Positions 53,789 to 61,912 are shown, numbered from the stretch's first letter. The stretch: 64,000 nucleotides of DNA from Culicoidibacter larvae (GCF_005771635.1 NZ_VBWP01000006.1:62001-126000); one strand, 5' to 3'. The notes: generated from the letters alone by a model not told the origin. Program-made: numbers and translations.

Positions 53789-54925
53789 TTAAAATGGCAT
53801 GTTGCCTTGGAAATACATCAAAGCCAGTAATCCTGCTGCTGCCACTACTAAAATTGCTAAAATGACCATCAATACTTTTACTATCCGACTCATTTTTTGC
53901 TGTTCTTCATCGCCGGTTATAATAGCATTGAAATCATCAGCAACACCTTGATAAGATTCAGTTAATTCCGCCATGTCGTCCTGGTCACCTTCTTTTAAAG
54001 CGCCAAAAACCATTTGTGCGGTGTTAACAATAAAGTCTTGAGTAGACGGCTCGTCTTCTTCGTAATAAAGTTCTTCCTCTTCTTCATAGCTATCAACTAC
54101 AGTTGGAGCCATGACTGGTTGTGCAGTCGTTTGTTCCAAACGACGTTTCTCCAGCAATGCTGCCAATGGGTCAGCATCCGGATCAGTTTCAATCGGCTGA
54201 GTAAAACGCGGAATTGGTTGCGTTTTTTCCAGTGTTGGCACTGGTTGTACTGTAACCGGTTCAGTGATTGCAGGTTCAGCTCCAATAACTGCCGTACTTT
54301 CACGATTAGGCATGGTATCAGAAATAAGTTCACGCAGTTCATCATATTCAGTTTGGCGTTCTGGTTGCGCGAAAAGGTTTACTGATGTTCTGGCAGTTTC
54401 CACATCAAAAATCCCCCGGTCAGAATCACTATCCGGAGTAACGGTTTCACTGCTTTTTTGTGTAGGAATGCCCTCTTTGTGATTATTTAATTCATCAATA
54501 ATGTAGCGCAATTCACTGGTAATCTCATCAAATTTATTTTGCTTTTCTTTAAACTGCATTTTCCGGACTGGTGAAAGTTCAACGCTGCGGTTCGCATTCA
54601 AAGATAAGTTCTTTAAAATTCGCATATTGGTATCTTCATTTAAAATTGCTTCATTATTTGTAACATAAACCTCTTTTAAAATGTTATCAACATTTTTTTG
54701 ACGCCGAAATTTTGTACGGCTGTTCGCTTCGCGAACTGTCGTACTATCTTCTTCATCATGAATCGTATCACCCATATCAATAACATTCAGGCTGGTTATC
54801 TGACGATGAATCCGACGTTTTTGATCAAGAAAAATCTCATTATCATCACGTTTACCAACGGCATCTAATTGTTTTTGACGCTCTAATAAACGCTTGCGAT
54901 CTTTTCGGGTTAATTGGTTCGCCAT
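53789..54925 (-). CDS. hypothetical C-terminally membrane-anchored protein
   Basis: A 378-aa protein. The first 130 residues are highly charged and helical (TRKDRKRLLERQKQL and similar), followed by a predicted coiled segment (KEKQNKFDEITSELRYIIDEL), a long low-complexity Thr/Pro/Glu region (150-290), an acidic patch (EEEEELYYEEDEP) and one C-terminal membrane helix (353-372) with a short outer tail. There is no signal peptide, so most of it would be cytoplasmic. The layout recalls cytoskeletal or division adaptor proteins, but no family is recognised. The start at 54925 has AAAGGTGG upstream. Operon neighbour: cmk. Confidence 0.7.
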   Translation of the reverse strand: MANQLTRKDRKRLLERQKQLDAVGKRDDNEIFLDQKRRIHRQITSLNVIDMGDTIHDEEDSTTVREANSRTKFRRQKNVDNILKEVYVTNNEAILNEDTNMRILKNLSLNANRSVELSPVRKMQFKEKQNKFDEITSELRYIIDELNNHKEGIPTQKSSETVTPDSDSDRGIFDVETARTSVNLFAQPERQTEYDELRELISDTMPNRESTAVIGAEPAITEPVTVQPVPTLEKTQPIPRFTQPIETDPDADPLAALLEKRRLEQTTAQPVMAPTVVDSYEEEEELYYEEDEPSTQDFIVNTAQMVFGALKEGDQDDMAELTESYQGVADDFNAIITGDEEQQKMSRIVKVLMVILAILVVAAAGLLALMYFQGNMPF

Positions 54926-55009
54926 ATACATCCACCTTTTACTTTCTTCGTATTCATTAATTATACCAAAAAACCAGTGAAATGATAATCGTTTTTGAAC
55001 ATTTTATTA

Positions 55010-55038
55010 TTGAAATGATTTCAATAAAGGCATATAAT
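55010..55038 (+). promoter_or_regulatory. promoter of the ferredoxin gene
   Basis: TTGAAA (55010-55015) and TATAAT (55033-55038) are separated by 17 nt, about 35 nt before the start codon: near-consensus, so strong expression is likely. Confidence 0.85.
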
Positions 55039-55060
55039 TAAATTGTACGAAGATGAATAG

Positions 55061-55300
<240 letters not shown>

Positions 55301-55308
55301 TGATTAAT

Positions 55309-55346
55309 TAAAAAAAGCCGTTCACCTTAGTGTGAACGGCTTTTTA
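55309..55346. terminator. bidirectional terminator
   Basis: AAAAGCCGTTCAC pairs with GTGAACGGCTTTT, with A and T runs at both ends, between the convergent ferredoxin and 230-aa genes. Confidence 0.88.
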
Positions 55347-55356
55347 ATTATCTCAT

Positions 55357-56049
55357 TTATAATGAAACTGCATTGGTTTTCTTTAAGTCGCTGACTTTAA
55401 ATGTAGCTTCTGCACTTGGAATTGATGAATAACCATACAAGCGAACAGTAATTTCGGTAACCCCGCTTAATTCATAAATATCATCTAAAACAATTGAATC
55501 GCCAGCCATAATATCACCATAAACGGTATCTCCTGAATAATCAGAAGAAATGAGATTACCATCTTGGTCGACAATTTCAATGATTGAATTTAATGAAGCA
55601 TATACTTCATCTGAAGTCATATTATCAATTGTGAGTGTGATACTTAGAGCATCTTCTTCATCACCATAAAAATCGGCTTTACCGGTTGTTAAACTATCAA
55701 TCGTTATAACCACAGGCTCACCTGCATAATTAAACGGCACTTTATATGCTGCACCAATTTCAAGTTCAGGCATATCATAGTAACGAATAGCTGATTCCAT
55801 GTTATTAATTAATGAAGTATAGTATGACGCTTCGTAATCATAATCATCAGGTTCAAGGTAAACGGTATCCTCATAAAATGGTGCTGAAACTAAATAACCA
55901 ATTGGTGTTCCTAATAACAGACCAATAACCAAACAACCGCAAATCAAAGCAATTAACACGCCGATTCCGGAACTTTGACGCGGATAGTTCGCCGCTGATT
56001 GTTGCGAATTTCTCAATAAATGTTCAATATCATTCCGATTATTCTCCAT
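55357..56049 (-). CDS. membrane-anchored beta-domain protein, pair member 2
   Basis: A 230-aa protein: short cytoplasmic N-terminus with Asn/Gln/Arg residues, one membrane helix (28-55), an acidic Tyr/Asp-rich stretch, then an extracellular immunoglobulin-like domain (about 95-225; VVITIDSLTTG, ALSITLTIDNMTSDEV, IIEIVDQDGNLI, VLDDIYELSG). This order resembles the DUF4352/telokin-like domains of surface lipoproteins. It is a divergent paralogue of the gene 2 nt upstream; its ribosome site lies inside that gene, so the two are coupled. Function unknown. Confidence 0.72.
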   Translation of the reverse strand: MENNRNDIEHLLRNSQQSAANYPRQSSGIGVLIALICGCLVIGLLLGTPIGYLVSAPFYEDTVYLEPDDYDYEASYYTSLINNMESAIRYYDMPELEIGAAYKVPFNYAGEPVVITIDSLTTGKADFYGDEEDALSITLTIDNMTSDEVYASLNSIIEIVDQDGNLISSDYSGDTVYGDIMAGDSIVLDDIYELSGVTEITVRLYGYSSIPSAEATFKVSDLKKTNAVSL

Positions 56050-56051
56050 TA

Positions 56052-56762
56052 TTATTCGCCTCCTTTGGTCAGCACAAATTTGCTTGCTCCATAAGCCATG
56101 TCATAATCCCAAAGCTCAAGCATAATTGCATCGTTCTTCTTCTCATATTCATAATAAGCGACCAAAGTCTTAGTTTTCCCACTGGCAATATCAGCACTGG
56201 TCTGATCATCACTGACATAGATGTCTTCCAATGCAAAGCCATCCATATCTAAAACTTGAAGGTGACTGTAAGTCCAGAAAAACAACTCATCTTTCTCCAA
56301 GTTTTTAACATCCATTTCAATCCGGATTACTTGGTCGTCACTATATGAGCTGGGGTTCTCCACCACCTCAATAGCTTTAATAGTAATCTCAAAATCAGTA
56401 TAGCCATTAACAGCATCATAAACATGAAAAACCTTATTTAATTCAATTGCCGGAATATCAGTAGCCCAAAGATCTTGATGCAAACTTGCCAACTCTGCTT
56501 TAGCAGTATCAACATCAAAATTAGTGCTTGGTTGTTCATAATCATATGTTCCCTCATAAACAAAATCACCGCTTTGTTCATATGAGCCAATAGCCCAACC
56601 GCTCATGCCTCCGATAGTTAAACCAATAACCACAGCTAAAAGTGGAAATACAATAAGTACCCATACCTGTTTAGCAAATGGTTTTCTTGGTTGATTATAG
56701 TTTGTATATTTATTTCCGTTCAACATTGCCTCAACATCAAATTGTTGATCATTAGCATCCAT
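56052..56762 (-). CDS. membrane-anchored beta-domain protein, pair member 1
   Basis: A 236-aa protein with the same layout as the next gene: cytoplasmic N-terminus, one membrane helix (about 32-58), an acidic linker (YEGTYDYEQPSTNFD), then a DUF4352-like beta domain (FEITIKAIEVVENPS, IRIEMDVKNLEKDELF, LQVLDMDGFALED, ASGKTKTLVAYYEYEK). TAGGAGGG precedes the ATG at 56762. It likely forms a two-protein surface or envelope unit with its neighbour. Not assigned to a pathway. Confidence 0.72.
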   Translation of the reverse strand: MDANDQQFDVEAMLNGNKYTNYNQPRKPFAKQVWVLIVFPLLAVVIGLTIGGMSGWAIGSYEQSGDFVYEGTYDYEQPSTNFDVDTAKAELASLHQDLWATDIPAIELNKVFHVYDAVNGYTDFEITIKAIEVVENPSSYSDDQVIRIEMDVKNLEKDELFFWTYSHLQVLDMDGFALEDIYVSDDQTSADIASGKTKTLVAYYEYEKKNDAIMLELWDYDMAYGASKFVLTKGGE

Positions 56763-56834
56763 AAACACCCTCCTAAACGCATTCTATACTTCATTCTAAC
56801 AAAATTCATTTCAATGTTCAATTTCTCTTTAAAG

Positions 56835-56873
56835 AAAAAAAAGTCGCCGTTCCGTGCAGCACGGAACAGCGAC
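56835..56873 (-). terminator. terminator after the ECF S-component gene
   Basis: GTCGCCGTTCCGTG pairs with CACGGAACAGCGAC (one mismatch) and is followed on the minus strand by TTTTTTTTCTTT. Confidence 0.88.
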
Positions 56874-56879
56874 CGAATT

Positions 56880-57461
56880 TTAGTATTTAGCAAAAAGCCG
56901 GGTAAAATGCGGATAAAGCACTAATAATATAACACTTAGCAATACCCCTTTTATCAAATTAAACGGCAGATACATCAGAATCAATACCAGATAATTATCC
57001 GGCAATGGCATATTGCCTAATGCAAAATAGAATGGGGTAATGAAGAAATAATTTGCTACCGTCATGACAATAGCTAAACTTACTGTTCCTACCGCTAAAC
57101 CAATTGCCAGCTTTTTCAAGCCCGGCGCAGGCATTCCGGCTTTACGCTTCCAGCCGTAAGTGATAAAGTACGCCGGCAGCACGAAGGCAAAACTTGAAAG
57201 CAAACTTGCGATTTGATCAATGGGGATGCCGAAGGCAGCGCCTTTGAAAATGAAGTGCAGCAAGTTTTTGATGATTGCCGCAGCAATCAAGCCCCATGGT
57301 CCGGTAAGAATGCCGGCCATGAAAATGAAAACATCGCTGATATCGAATTTTAGATATGGCGGGAAGAACGGCAAGGGGAAATCGATGAGCATCGCCACAA
57401 AGGCGAGTGCCGCAAAGACGCCGACAAAGACGATTGACATGGTTCTGTTTTTTACTAACAT
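56880..57461 (-). CDS. ribU: riboflavin ECF-transporter S component
   Basis: A 193-aa membrane protein with about six hydrophobic helices. The segment FPLPFFPPYLKFDISDVFIFMAG is split over residues 30-55 and matches the RibU pattern (PFFPPYLKxDxSD). Later segments AGILTGPWGLIAAAIIKNLLH and NLIKGVLLSVILL fit the ECF S-component fold. It pairs with shared ATPase subunits encoded elsewhere. The FMN riboswitch directly upstream supports riboflavin as substrate. Start ATG at 57461 with GAGGAG; an in-frame codon at 57488 overlaps that site. Confidence 0.93.
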   Translation of the reverse strand: MLVKNRTMSIVFVGVFAALAFVAMLIDFPLPFFPPYLKFDISDVFIFMAGILTGPWGLIAAAIIKNLLHFIFKGAAFGIPIDQIASLLSSFAFVLPAYFITYGWKRKAGMPAPGLKKLAIGLAVGTVSLAIVMTVANYFFITPFYFALGNMPLPDNYLVLILMYLPFNLIKGVLLSVILLVLYPHFTRLFAKY

Positions 57462-57485
57462 ATAGATACTCCTCTTTTTTAGCAA

Positions 57486-57519
57486 CAAAAAAATCTTGGA
57501 AGAATAAATCTTACAAGAT
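57486..57519 (-). terminator. riboswitch expression-platform terminator
   Basis: On the minus strand ATCTTG and CAAGAT enclose about 15 nt and are followed by TTTTTTTG. It lies between the FMN aptamer and the ribU start. FMN binding would favour this terminator. Confidence 0.65.
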
Positions 57520-57563
57520 GGTCAAATCTGTTAAAAGCGCTCAAAAAGAGACTTCTACCAAAA

Positions 57564-57680
57564 ACTTCTCCCATCCAGACTGTACTGTCGGTACCGGAAT
57601 TACACCGGTTCAGCATTTCCTGAACGGAAATGGTCGCGGACTTTACCGCCGGTCGGGAATTTCACCCTGCCCTGAAGATT
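57564..57680 (-). promoter_or_regulatory. FMN riboswitch (RFN element)
   Basis: On the minus strand the conserved segments appear in order: CTTCAGGGCAGGGTGAAATT, CCCGACCGGCGGTA, the AGTCCGCGA stretch, the GGAAATGCTGAACCGGTGTA region, TTCCGGTACCGACAG, and GTCTGGATGGGAGAAG. This is the complete RFN aptamer. It controls ribU through the terminator at 57486-57519. Confidence 0.96.
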
Positions 57681-57708
57681 TTTGTACTAATATTTTATTT
57701 ACAAAACG

Positions 57709-57736
57709 AGTATACCATAATTACCGAAAAAGGAAA
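57709..57736 (-). promoter_or_regulatory. promoter of the FMN riboswitch transcript
   Basis: TATACT (57709-57714, minus strand) with TTTCCT 16 nt upstream (57731-57736). The -10 is good and the -35 is poor. Confidence 0.5.
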
Positions 57737-57767
57737 AGTGCATTTACTTATTTTTGCACAAAATCAA

Positions 57768-57798
57768 CAAAGGACAAAGCGCAGCGCTTTGTCCTTTG
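57768..57798 (-). terminator. hairpin after the 156-aa gene
   Basis: A near-perfect palindrome (CAAAGGACAAAGCGC with complement). The minus-strand tail is TTGATTTTG; the plus-strand tail is richer in T (AAATTTTTTTA) although no plus-strand gene precedes it. Confidence 0.6.
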
Positions 57799-57806
57799 AA
57801 ATTTTT

Positions 57807-58277
57807 TTATTTGCGTCGTGCGTAGAAAATACCGATAACTGCACCGACAACAATTACTGCGGCGCCAACACCTACAAGTATCACCATCAACATATTACTA
57901 TCTTCAACAGTAACCGAAATCGTTGTTTCTACATGTTGCTGATCGCCATAATCAGCATAAAAAGTAAGCGGATAAACACCCGCTGTTGTTGCTGACTGCA
58001 AAGCCGCAAACTCAGCTTCATTAACGGTTGGGTAAATGTAAATCATGGCTAATCCCAATCGGGCATTTACCTGCGCATGGTTTTCATCCATAACCGTTTC
58101 CGCCGTCAAAGCAGCTACATCACTGAGCGGAATGGTAAAATCTTTGGCTTCAATTACCAGTTCTGTCATATTAACTTCGCTGTTATTGTTTTCACTGCTA
58201 TCAGCTTGTACCGGCGTCATCAACGATAAGCCGGCCAGCATGATGCTGAGCATTGAAATTGTCATTATCTTCTTCAT
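57807..58277 (-). CDS. single-domain membrane protein, adhesin-repeat-like
   Basis: A 156-aa protein: signal peptide (MKKIMTISMLSIMLAG), an Asn/Ser-rich stretch, one beta domain of about 85 residues (LVIEAKDFTIPLSDVAALTAE, then GVYPLTFYADYGD and TTISVTV), one membrane helix (about 130-150) and the tail YARRK. The domain follows the order of the 86-residue repeats of the adhesin at 27575-32629 (ADDFTLSLAEAAALTEA...GVYDVTFAT...TTITVKA). There is no LPXTG motif before the helix. Start ATG at 58277; an in-frame codon lies 9 nt upstream. Function unknown; possibly a surface display or partner protein. Confidence 0.7.
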   Translation of the reverse strand: MKKIMTISMLSIMLAGLSLMTPVQADSSENNNSEVNMTELVIEAKDFTIPLSDVAALTAETVMDENHAQVNARLGLAMIYIYPTVNEAEFAALQSATTAGVYPLTFYADYGDQQHVETTISVTVEDSNMLMVILVGVGAAVIVVGAVIGIFYARRK

Positions 58278-58314
58278 AGTAATCACCTGCTTTTATGATA
58301 TGTAAGCTCCTGCT

Positions 58315-58350
58315 AAAAAGCAAGTAAAACACATGTTTTTACTTGCTTTT
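58315..58350. terminator. terminator after the EVE-domain gene
   Basis: AAAAGCAAGTAAAAC pairs with GTTTTTACTTGCTTTT around 4 nt. Confidence 0.82.
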
Positions 58351-58352
58351 CA

Positions 58353-58793
58353 TTATTTGCTGTAATTTTGCATATTAAGCGCCATCGCCTCAGCAATGAG
58401 CAGAAAATCATGTTGGTCAATTTCCAGATGACCAAAACGAAAAGTATAGCCCCAATGTTGTTTGTCAGGAATACAATGCAGTAACTCAATGAGCGGAAAA
58501 ATCGATGCTAATTGGGCGTGCGGTAAAAAACGGACATTGCGGCGGAAGGGAATGAAATCAGGAGCCATTTCAAATTGGTAGACTTCGTCATCAAGCAATT
58601 GACCGATAGCCGTAAATGCCTGTTCCGGCTCCGGCTTGCCAAGCTCTTTTTTTGATGAGTAGTAAATAATCCAATCACCCTTTTTCATTCGCCGCAGTGG
58701 TGCGGCTTTGCCGTGGCAAAGCTGGGCGAAGCCACCGGCAGCGCCAAGTGTAACGTGGGCGTGTGAGGCTACGCCGATCCAGTATTTTTGCAT
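58353..58793 (-). CDS. EVE-domain protein, UPF0310 family
   Basis: A 146-aa soluble PUA-like EVE-domain protein. YWIGVASHAHV at the start, GGFAQLCHGKAAPLRRMKKGDWIIYYS (the conserved HGK and GDW-x-x-YYS motifs), AFTAIGQLLDD and PFRRNVRF are typical of UPF0310. EVE domains bind modified bases or RNA; a specific role is not known. AGAGGTGA precedes ATG. A single gene with its own terminator. Confidence 0.9.
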   Translation of the reverse strand: MQKYWIGVASHAHVTLGAAGGFAQLCHGKAAPLRRMKKGDWIIYYSSKKELGKPEPEQAFTAIGQLLDDEVYQFEMAPDFIPFRRNVRFLPHAQLASIFPLIELLHCIPDKQHWGYTFRFGHLEIDQHDFLLIAEAMALNMQNYSK

Positions 58794-58853
58794 ATAGTCA
58801 CCTCTTTGCTTTTCGCCAACAGTATATCATAAAATTAGCTTGTTAATGAGTCA

Positions 58854-58884
58854 AAACCCGGTCAAGCCGCGCTTGACCGGGTTT
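58854..58884. terminator. terminator after the 166-aa lipoprotein gene
   Basis: AAAACCCGGTCAAGC pairs with GCTTGACCGGGTTTT around CGC. Very similar to the terminator at 59503-59537. Confidence 0.88.
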
Positions 58885-58889
58885 TATTT

Positions 58890-59390
58890 TTATTCAACAA
58901 CTTGAAAGGAATCAATTATCGGTCGCAATACTTCTTCGCCATAGTTATCTTTTTCTGCGGCGGTTGTGCTGAATGATACATAGAAAAAGTGATCCTCATC
59001 CAGTTTTTCAGTCCAGAGGTACCAGTAAGTATTTTGGTTGTCGACGAAAGAAAATTCCAGATGTCCATTAGTTGTTTTGCTGGTAATGCCATCAATAATT
59101 CCTCGGCTGATTAATGCTTGATTGAAGCTTTCCATCAGTGCTTGTCCGTATTCTTCAAAAGTGTCGTTAGCTGCTTCAGCCGAATACACACTTATGATGC
59201 TTACATTATCTTTGCGATTGACCATGTTGGTAATTTCACCATTGTCAATTACTTCCCACCCGCCAGGTGCTTCAATTGTGTAACTGCCGGAATTGTTTTG
59301 CAATTGGTAGGTTTCCGGGGCATCAGAATAACAACCACTGATAAACAGAAATACCATTAAAATCGGCAACAATATTTTTATCGGTTTCAT
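58890..59390 (-). CDS. hypothetical lipoprotein (PsbP-like fold possible)
   Basis: A 166-aa lipoprotein. The signal peptide ends in the lipobox FISGC with Cys20. The mature part is one alpha/beta domain: SYTIEAPGGWEVIDNG, ISVYSAEAANDTFEEYGQAL, a LEFSFVDNQNTYWYLWTEK strand pair, FFYVSFSTTAAEK and LRPIIDSFQVVE. This order (strand with P-x-GW, helix, strands, final helix with SF) is like PsbP/DUF1795-type lipoproteins. Ligand unknown. GGAGAGG precedes ATG. Confidence 0.8.
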   Translation of the reverse strand: MKPIKILLPILMVFLFISGCYSDAPETYQLQNNSGSYTIEAPGGWEVIDNGEITNMVNRKDNVSIISVYSAEAANDTFEEYGQALMESFNQALISRGIIDGITSKTTNGHLEFSFVDNQNTYWYLWTEKLDEDHFFYVSFSTTAAEKDNYGEEVLRPIIDSFQVVE

Positions 59391-59502
59391 ATATTACCTC
59401 TCCTTCATACGGCATCATCGTAACATATTGCTTCAGCTATACTCAATGAATACACTGTGAAATTTATGAAGAAATATGGTCAGGGAAATAGTTTGCAACA
59501 TC

Positions 59503-59537
59503 AAAAACCCGGTCAAGCACGAGGCCTGACCGGGTTA
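59503..59537 (-). terminator. terminator after the 151-aa membrane protein gene
   Basis: AACCCGGTCA-x-GC pairs with GC-x-TGACCGGGTT around 5 nt; the minus-strand tail is TTTTTGATG. Nearly the same sequence as the terminator at 58854-58884. Confidence 0.82.
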
Positions 59538-59546
59538 TCTTTTTTA

Positions 59547-60002
59547 TCATTCACAATACAGCCAATAAACCGATGACTGCGGCGTAAACCGTTCATCTTT
59601 TTCATAGAAAAGCGGAAAGACTTTATCATATCGGGCATGAGTTTCCGGTTCTCTAAACCAAGCAGAGTATTGAACTAAAAGTTTATCACCACATACTACT
59701 GTGTATTCAGCATTCATAAAAGGTTGAAATAATATACCAAGACCAATGAGACTGACGCTGATTACGGTAATAATAATTCTTTTTCTTGGACTTGAAATAA
59801 AAATAAGTAACCCGGCTATCAGTAAAACAACACCAATCCAAAATATCCAGTCAACTAAAAATCCATATAAATAGAAACGCAGATTATTTTGCTGTTCGAT
59901 AATGATAATCCCAAGTATAAAGGCTAATGCAAGAATACATGTTATGACGAAGATAATTTTAGCCAATTTGTTCCAATTTACTTTCAGAATAAACCACCTC
60001 AA
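59547..60002 (-). CDS. hypothetical membrane protein
   Basis: A protein of up to 151 residues with three or four membrane helices (about 14-35, 45-68 and 72-92) and a C-terminal outer or inner domain of about 55 residues (VVCGDKLLVQYSAWFREPET to the end). The start is unclear. TTG at 60002 has no ribosome site, while GAGGTGG (59993-59999) would better serve a non-ATG codon a few residues later; no ATG exists in the first 90 codons. No family recognised. Confidence 0.55.
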   Translation of the reverse strand: MRWFILKVNWNKLAKIIFVITCILALAFILGIIIIEQQNNLRFYLYGFLVDWIFWIGVVLLIAGLLIFISSPRKRIIITVISVSLIGLGILFQPFMNAEYTVVCGDKLLVQYSAWFREPETHARYDKVFPLFYEKDERFTPQSSVYWLYCE

Positions 60003-60065
60003 CTTCTTTTATCTATCGTACTAGAAAATCACTTCGGCGTACACGAACATTTTTGTTAGATATGC

Positions 60066-60094
60066 AAAATCCCGCAACTTGCTTGCGGGATTTT
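60066..60094 (-). terminator. terminator after the cyclase-family gene
   Basis: AAAATCCCGCAA pairs with TTGCGGGATTTT around CTTGC, followed by T or A runs on both sides. Confidence 0.85.
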
Positions 60095-60100
60095 ATTTTT

Positions 60101-60721
60101 TCAATCATTAATAGCCGCAAAGGCACGAACAAAACTTGCCTCTGCTTCGATTTTTAATGGTACGGTAAATATTTCAAAGTTGTCAGCACTGAGCAGTTGT
60201 TCGAGTCCGGTTAAATTTTCCAGAATGAAGATATCATTACCAAGTAGTTCTTTATGCACCGGGAATGGTTCATAGTCTGGCGAGGGCATGTCCATGCCCA
60301 GCACTTTGATTTTTCTGTCCAGCAGAAACTTGCTGAACTGAACATCCACACTTGGATGTTCAGTATAGTATTTTTCTTCACCGTAGAACGCGTCAAACCC
60401 GGTGAACAACAGAACGATGTCGCCTGGCTGAATCATGGTTTCGTATTCCGGTTGCATGGTAATTTGCGGTTCGGTGCGCACATCTAGTATGACGCCACGA
60501 CCAATAAAGTTATCAATTTGAAAGTCAATTGCCAGACGTGGATCGTTCAGCATATGGGCCGGCATGTCAATGTGGGTGGCAACGTGCAAACCGCTTTGTA
60601 GTTCATAGGCACCGTAATGGTCACGCTCAACAAATTTTGTTTGTGCTAATTGGAGCGGTGCGTCACCGGGATAAATCGGTGCGCTCGCATGTAAGGGTTG
60701 AGATAAGTCAATAATTTTCAT
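60101..60721 (-). CDS. cyclase-family metal-dependent hydrolase (KynB-like)
   Basis: A 206-aa enzyme of the bacterial cyclase / kynurenine formamidase family. The metal-binding motif HVATHIDMPAH (47-57) replaces the usual HxGTHxDxPxH. DLSQPLHASAPIYPGD opens the protein, and IVLLFTGFDAF, GMDMPSPDYEPFPVH and NIFI-x-ENLTGLEQL-like segments follow. It may hydrolyse N-formylkynurenine or other amides; no tryptophan-catabolism genes are near, so the substrate is open. AAAGGAG precedes ATG. It ends its own unit 28 nt downstream of asnA. Confidence 0.88.
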   Translation of the reverse strand: MKIIDLSQPLHASAPIYPGDAPLQLAQTKFVERDHYGAYELQSGLHVATHIDMPAHMLNDPRLAIDFQIDNFIGRGVILDVRTEPQITMQPEYETMIQPGDIVLLFTGFDAFYGEEKYYTEHPSVDVQFSKFLLDRKIKVLGMDMPSPDYEPFPVHKELLGNDIFILENLTGLEQLLSADNFEIFTVPLKIEAEASFVRAFAAIND

Positions 60722-60748
60722 ATCAGCATCTCCTTTGTAATAGTTGGT

Positions 60749-61762
60749 TTATAGCAAGGCTATACCATTGGCATCGCAGGTCAGTTCAGTGTCAACATCC
60801 CATGTTGACGATTGAACTTCACCGATATGGGCCTTGCGCAGGAAATACATGCAAAGCCGTGATTGGCCGATGCCGCCGCCGATTGTTTGTGGTAAGCTGT
60901 CTTCAAGCAGCATGCGGTGATATTCCAATGTACCACGATCAAGAGCGTTTGCTATGGTAAGTTGTTCTACCATAACTTCTTTATTGACGCGGATACCCAT
61001 TGATGAGAGTTCCAAAGCACATTGCAGTGGCGGATACCAGAAGATGATGTCACCGTTGAGGCGCCAGTTATCGTAGTCAGGCGCACGCAGATCATGGGCC
61101 TCACCGTTGCTTAGCTGGTGACCGATACCTTTGATGAATACTGCGCCACATTCACGGGCGATGGCATTTTCCCGTTGCTTGGCAGTCAAGTCAGGATAGC
61201 GGTCAGCGAGTTCCTGTGAGTCAATGAAGGTTATTTGTTTTGGCAACCATGAAGCGCCAAGTTCAGGATATTCATTAAGAATGTAGGTTTCGGTTTGGCG
61301 GAAACATTGATAGATGTTATCAACAATCATCTTTAAGAACGTTTCGCTTTGGTCAGCGATAGCAATGACCCGCTCCCAATCCCACTGGTCAACATACAAC
61401 GAGTGAATATTGTCCGGTTCTTCTTCCCGACGAATCGCATTCATATCAGTGTAGAGTCCTTGGTTTTGAGGAAAATTATACCGATAAAGGGCCATTCGTT
61501 TCCATTTGGCCAACGAATGGACAACTTCTAATGGTTGCTCATTAACATAAGGCGCCAAGAATGACACCGCGGTTTCTTTTCCGCTTAAGTTATCATTTAA
61601 ACCACTTTCCGGGCGTACAAATAGTGGTGCTGATACCCGTTGTAAGTTAAGGCTAGCCGCTAATTGACGTTCAAAAAAGTCTTTTAATTTCTTGATGGCA
61701 ACTTCAGTTTCACGAATATCCAACGGTGAATGATAGTTGTCAGGAATGATGCATGTTTTCAT
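60749..61762 (-). CDS. asnA: aspartate-ammonia ligase
   Basis: A 337-aa AsnA-type asparagine synthetase using ammonia and ATP, structurally a class II synthetase core. VSAPLFVRPESGLNDNLSG (42-60), the WKRMALYRYNF block near 87, GLYTDMNAIRREE near 102, SLYVDQWDWE near 120, and the C-terminal GGGIGQSRLCMYFLRKAHIGEVQ are diagnostic. It supplies asparagine for AsnRS, and the asnS gene is under Asn T-box control. No T-box was seen before asnA itself. GAGAGGA precedes ATG. The cyclase-family gene follows closely. Confidence 0.96.
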   Translation of the reverse strand: MKTCIIPDNYHSPLDIRETEVAIKKLKDFFERQLAASLNLQRVSAPLFVRPESGLNDNLSGKETAVSFLAPYVNEQPLEVVHSLAKWKRMALYRYNFPQNQGLYTDMNAIRREEEPDNIHSLYVDQWDWERVIAIADQSETFLKMIVDNIYQCFRQTETYILNEYPELGASWLPKQITFIDSQELADRYPDLTAKQRENAIARECGAVFIKGIGHQLSNGEAHDLRAPDYDNWRLNGDIIFWYPPLQCALELSSMGIRVNKEVMVEQLTIANALDRGTLEYHRMLLEDSLPQTIGGGIGQSRLCMYFLRKAHIGEVQSSTWDVDTELTCDANGIALL

Positions 61763-61845
61763 ATCGTTGTTCCTCTCTTTGTTAAACTTTTTATATTGTT
61801 TTTTATTCTACCACAATTTACAGTCAATTTGAAGCTGTACATGCG

Positions 61846-61880
61846 TTCACATATTGATAAAAACATGATATACTTATCAA
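61846..61880 (+). promoter_or_regulatory. promoter and inverted repeat before the PTS IIA gene
   Basis: TTCACA (61846-61851) and TATACT (61869-61874) are 17 nt apart. TTGATAA (61854-61860) and TTATCAA (61874-61880) form an inverted repeat around the -10, a candidate operator. Confidence 0.6.
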
Positions 61881-61912
61881 GAAAATGATTATTGTATGGA
61901 GGAACTTATATT

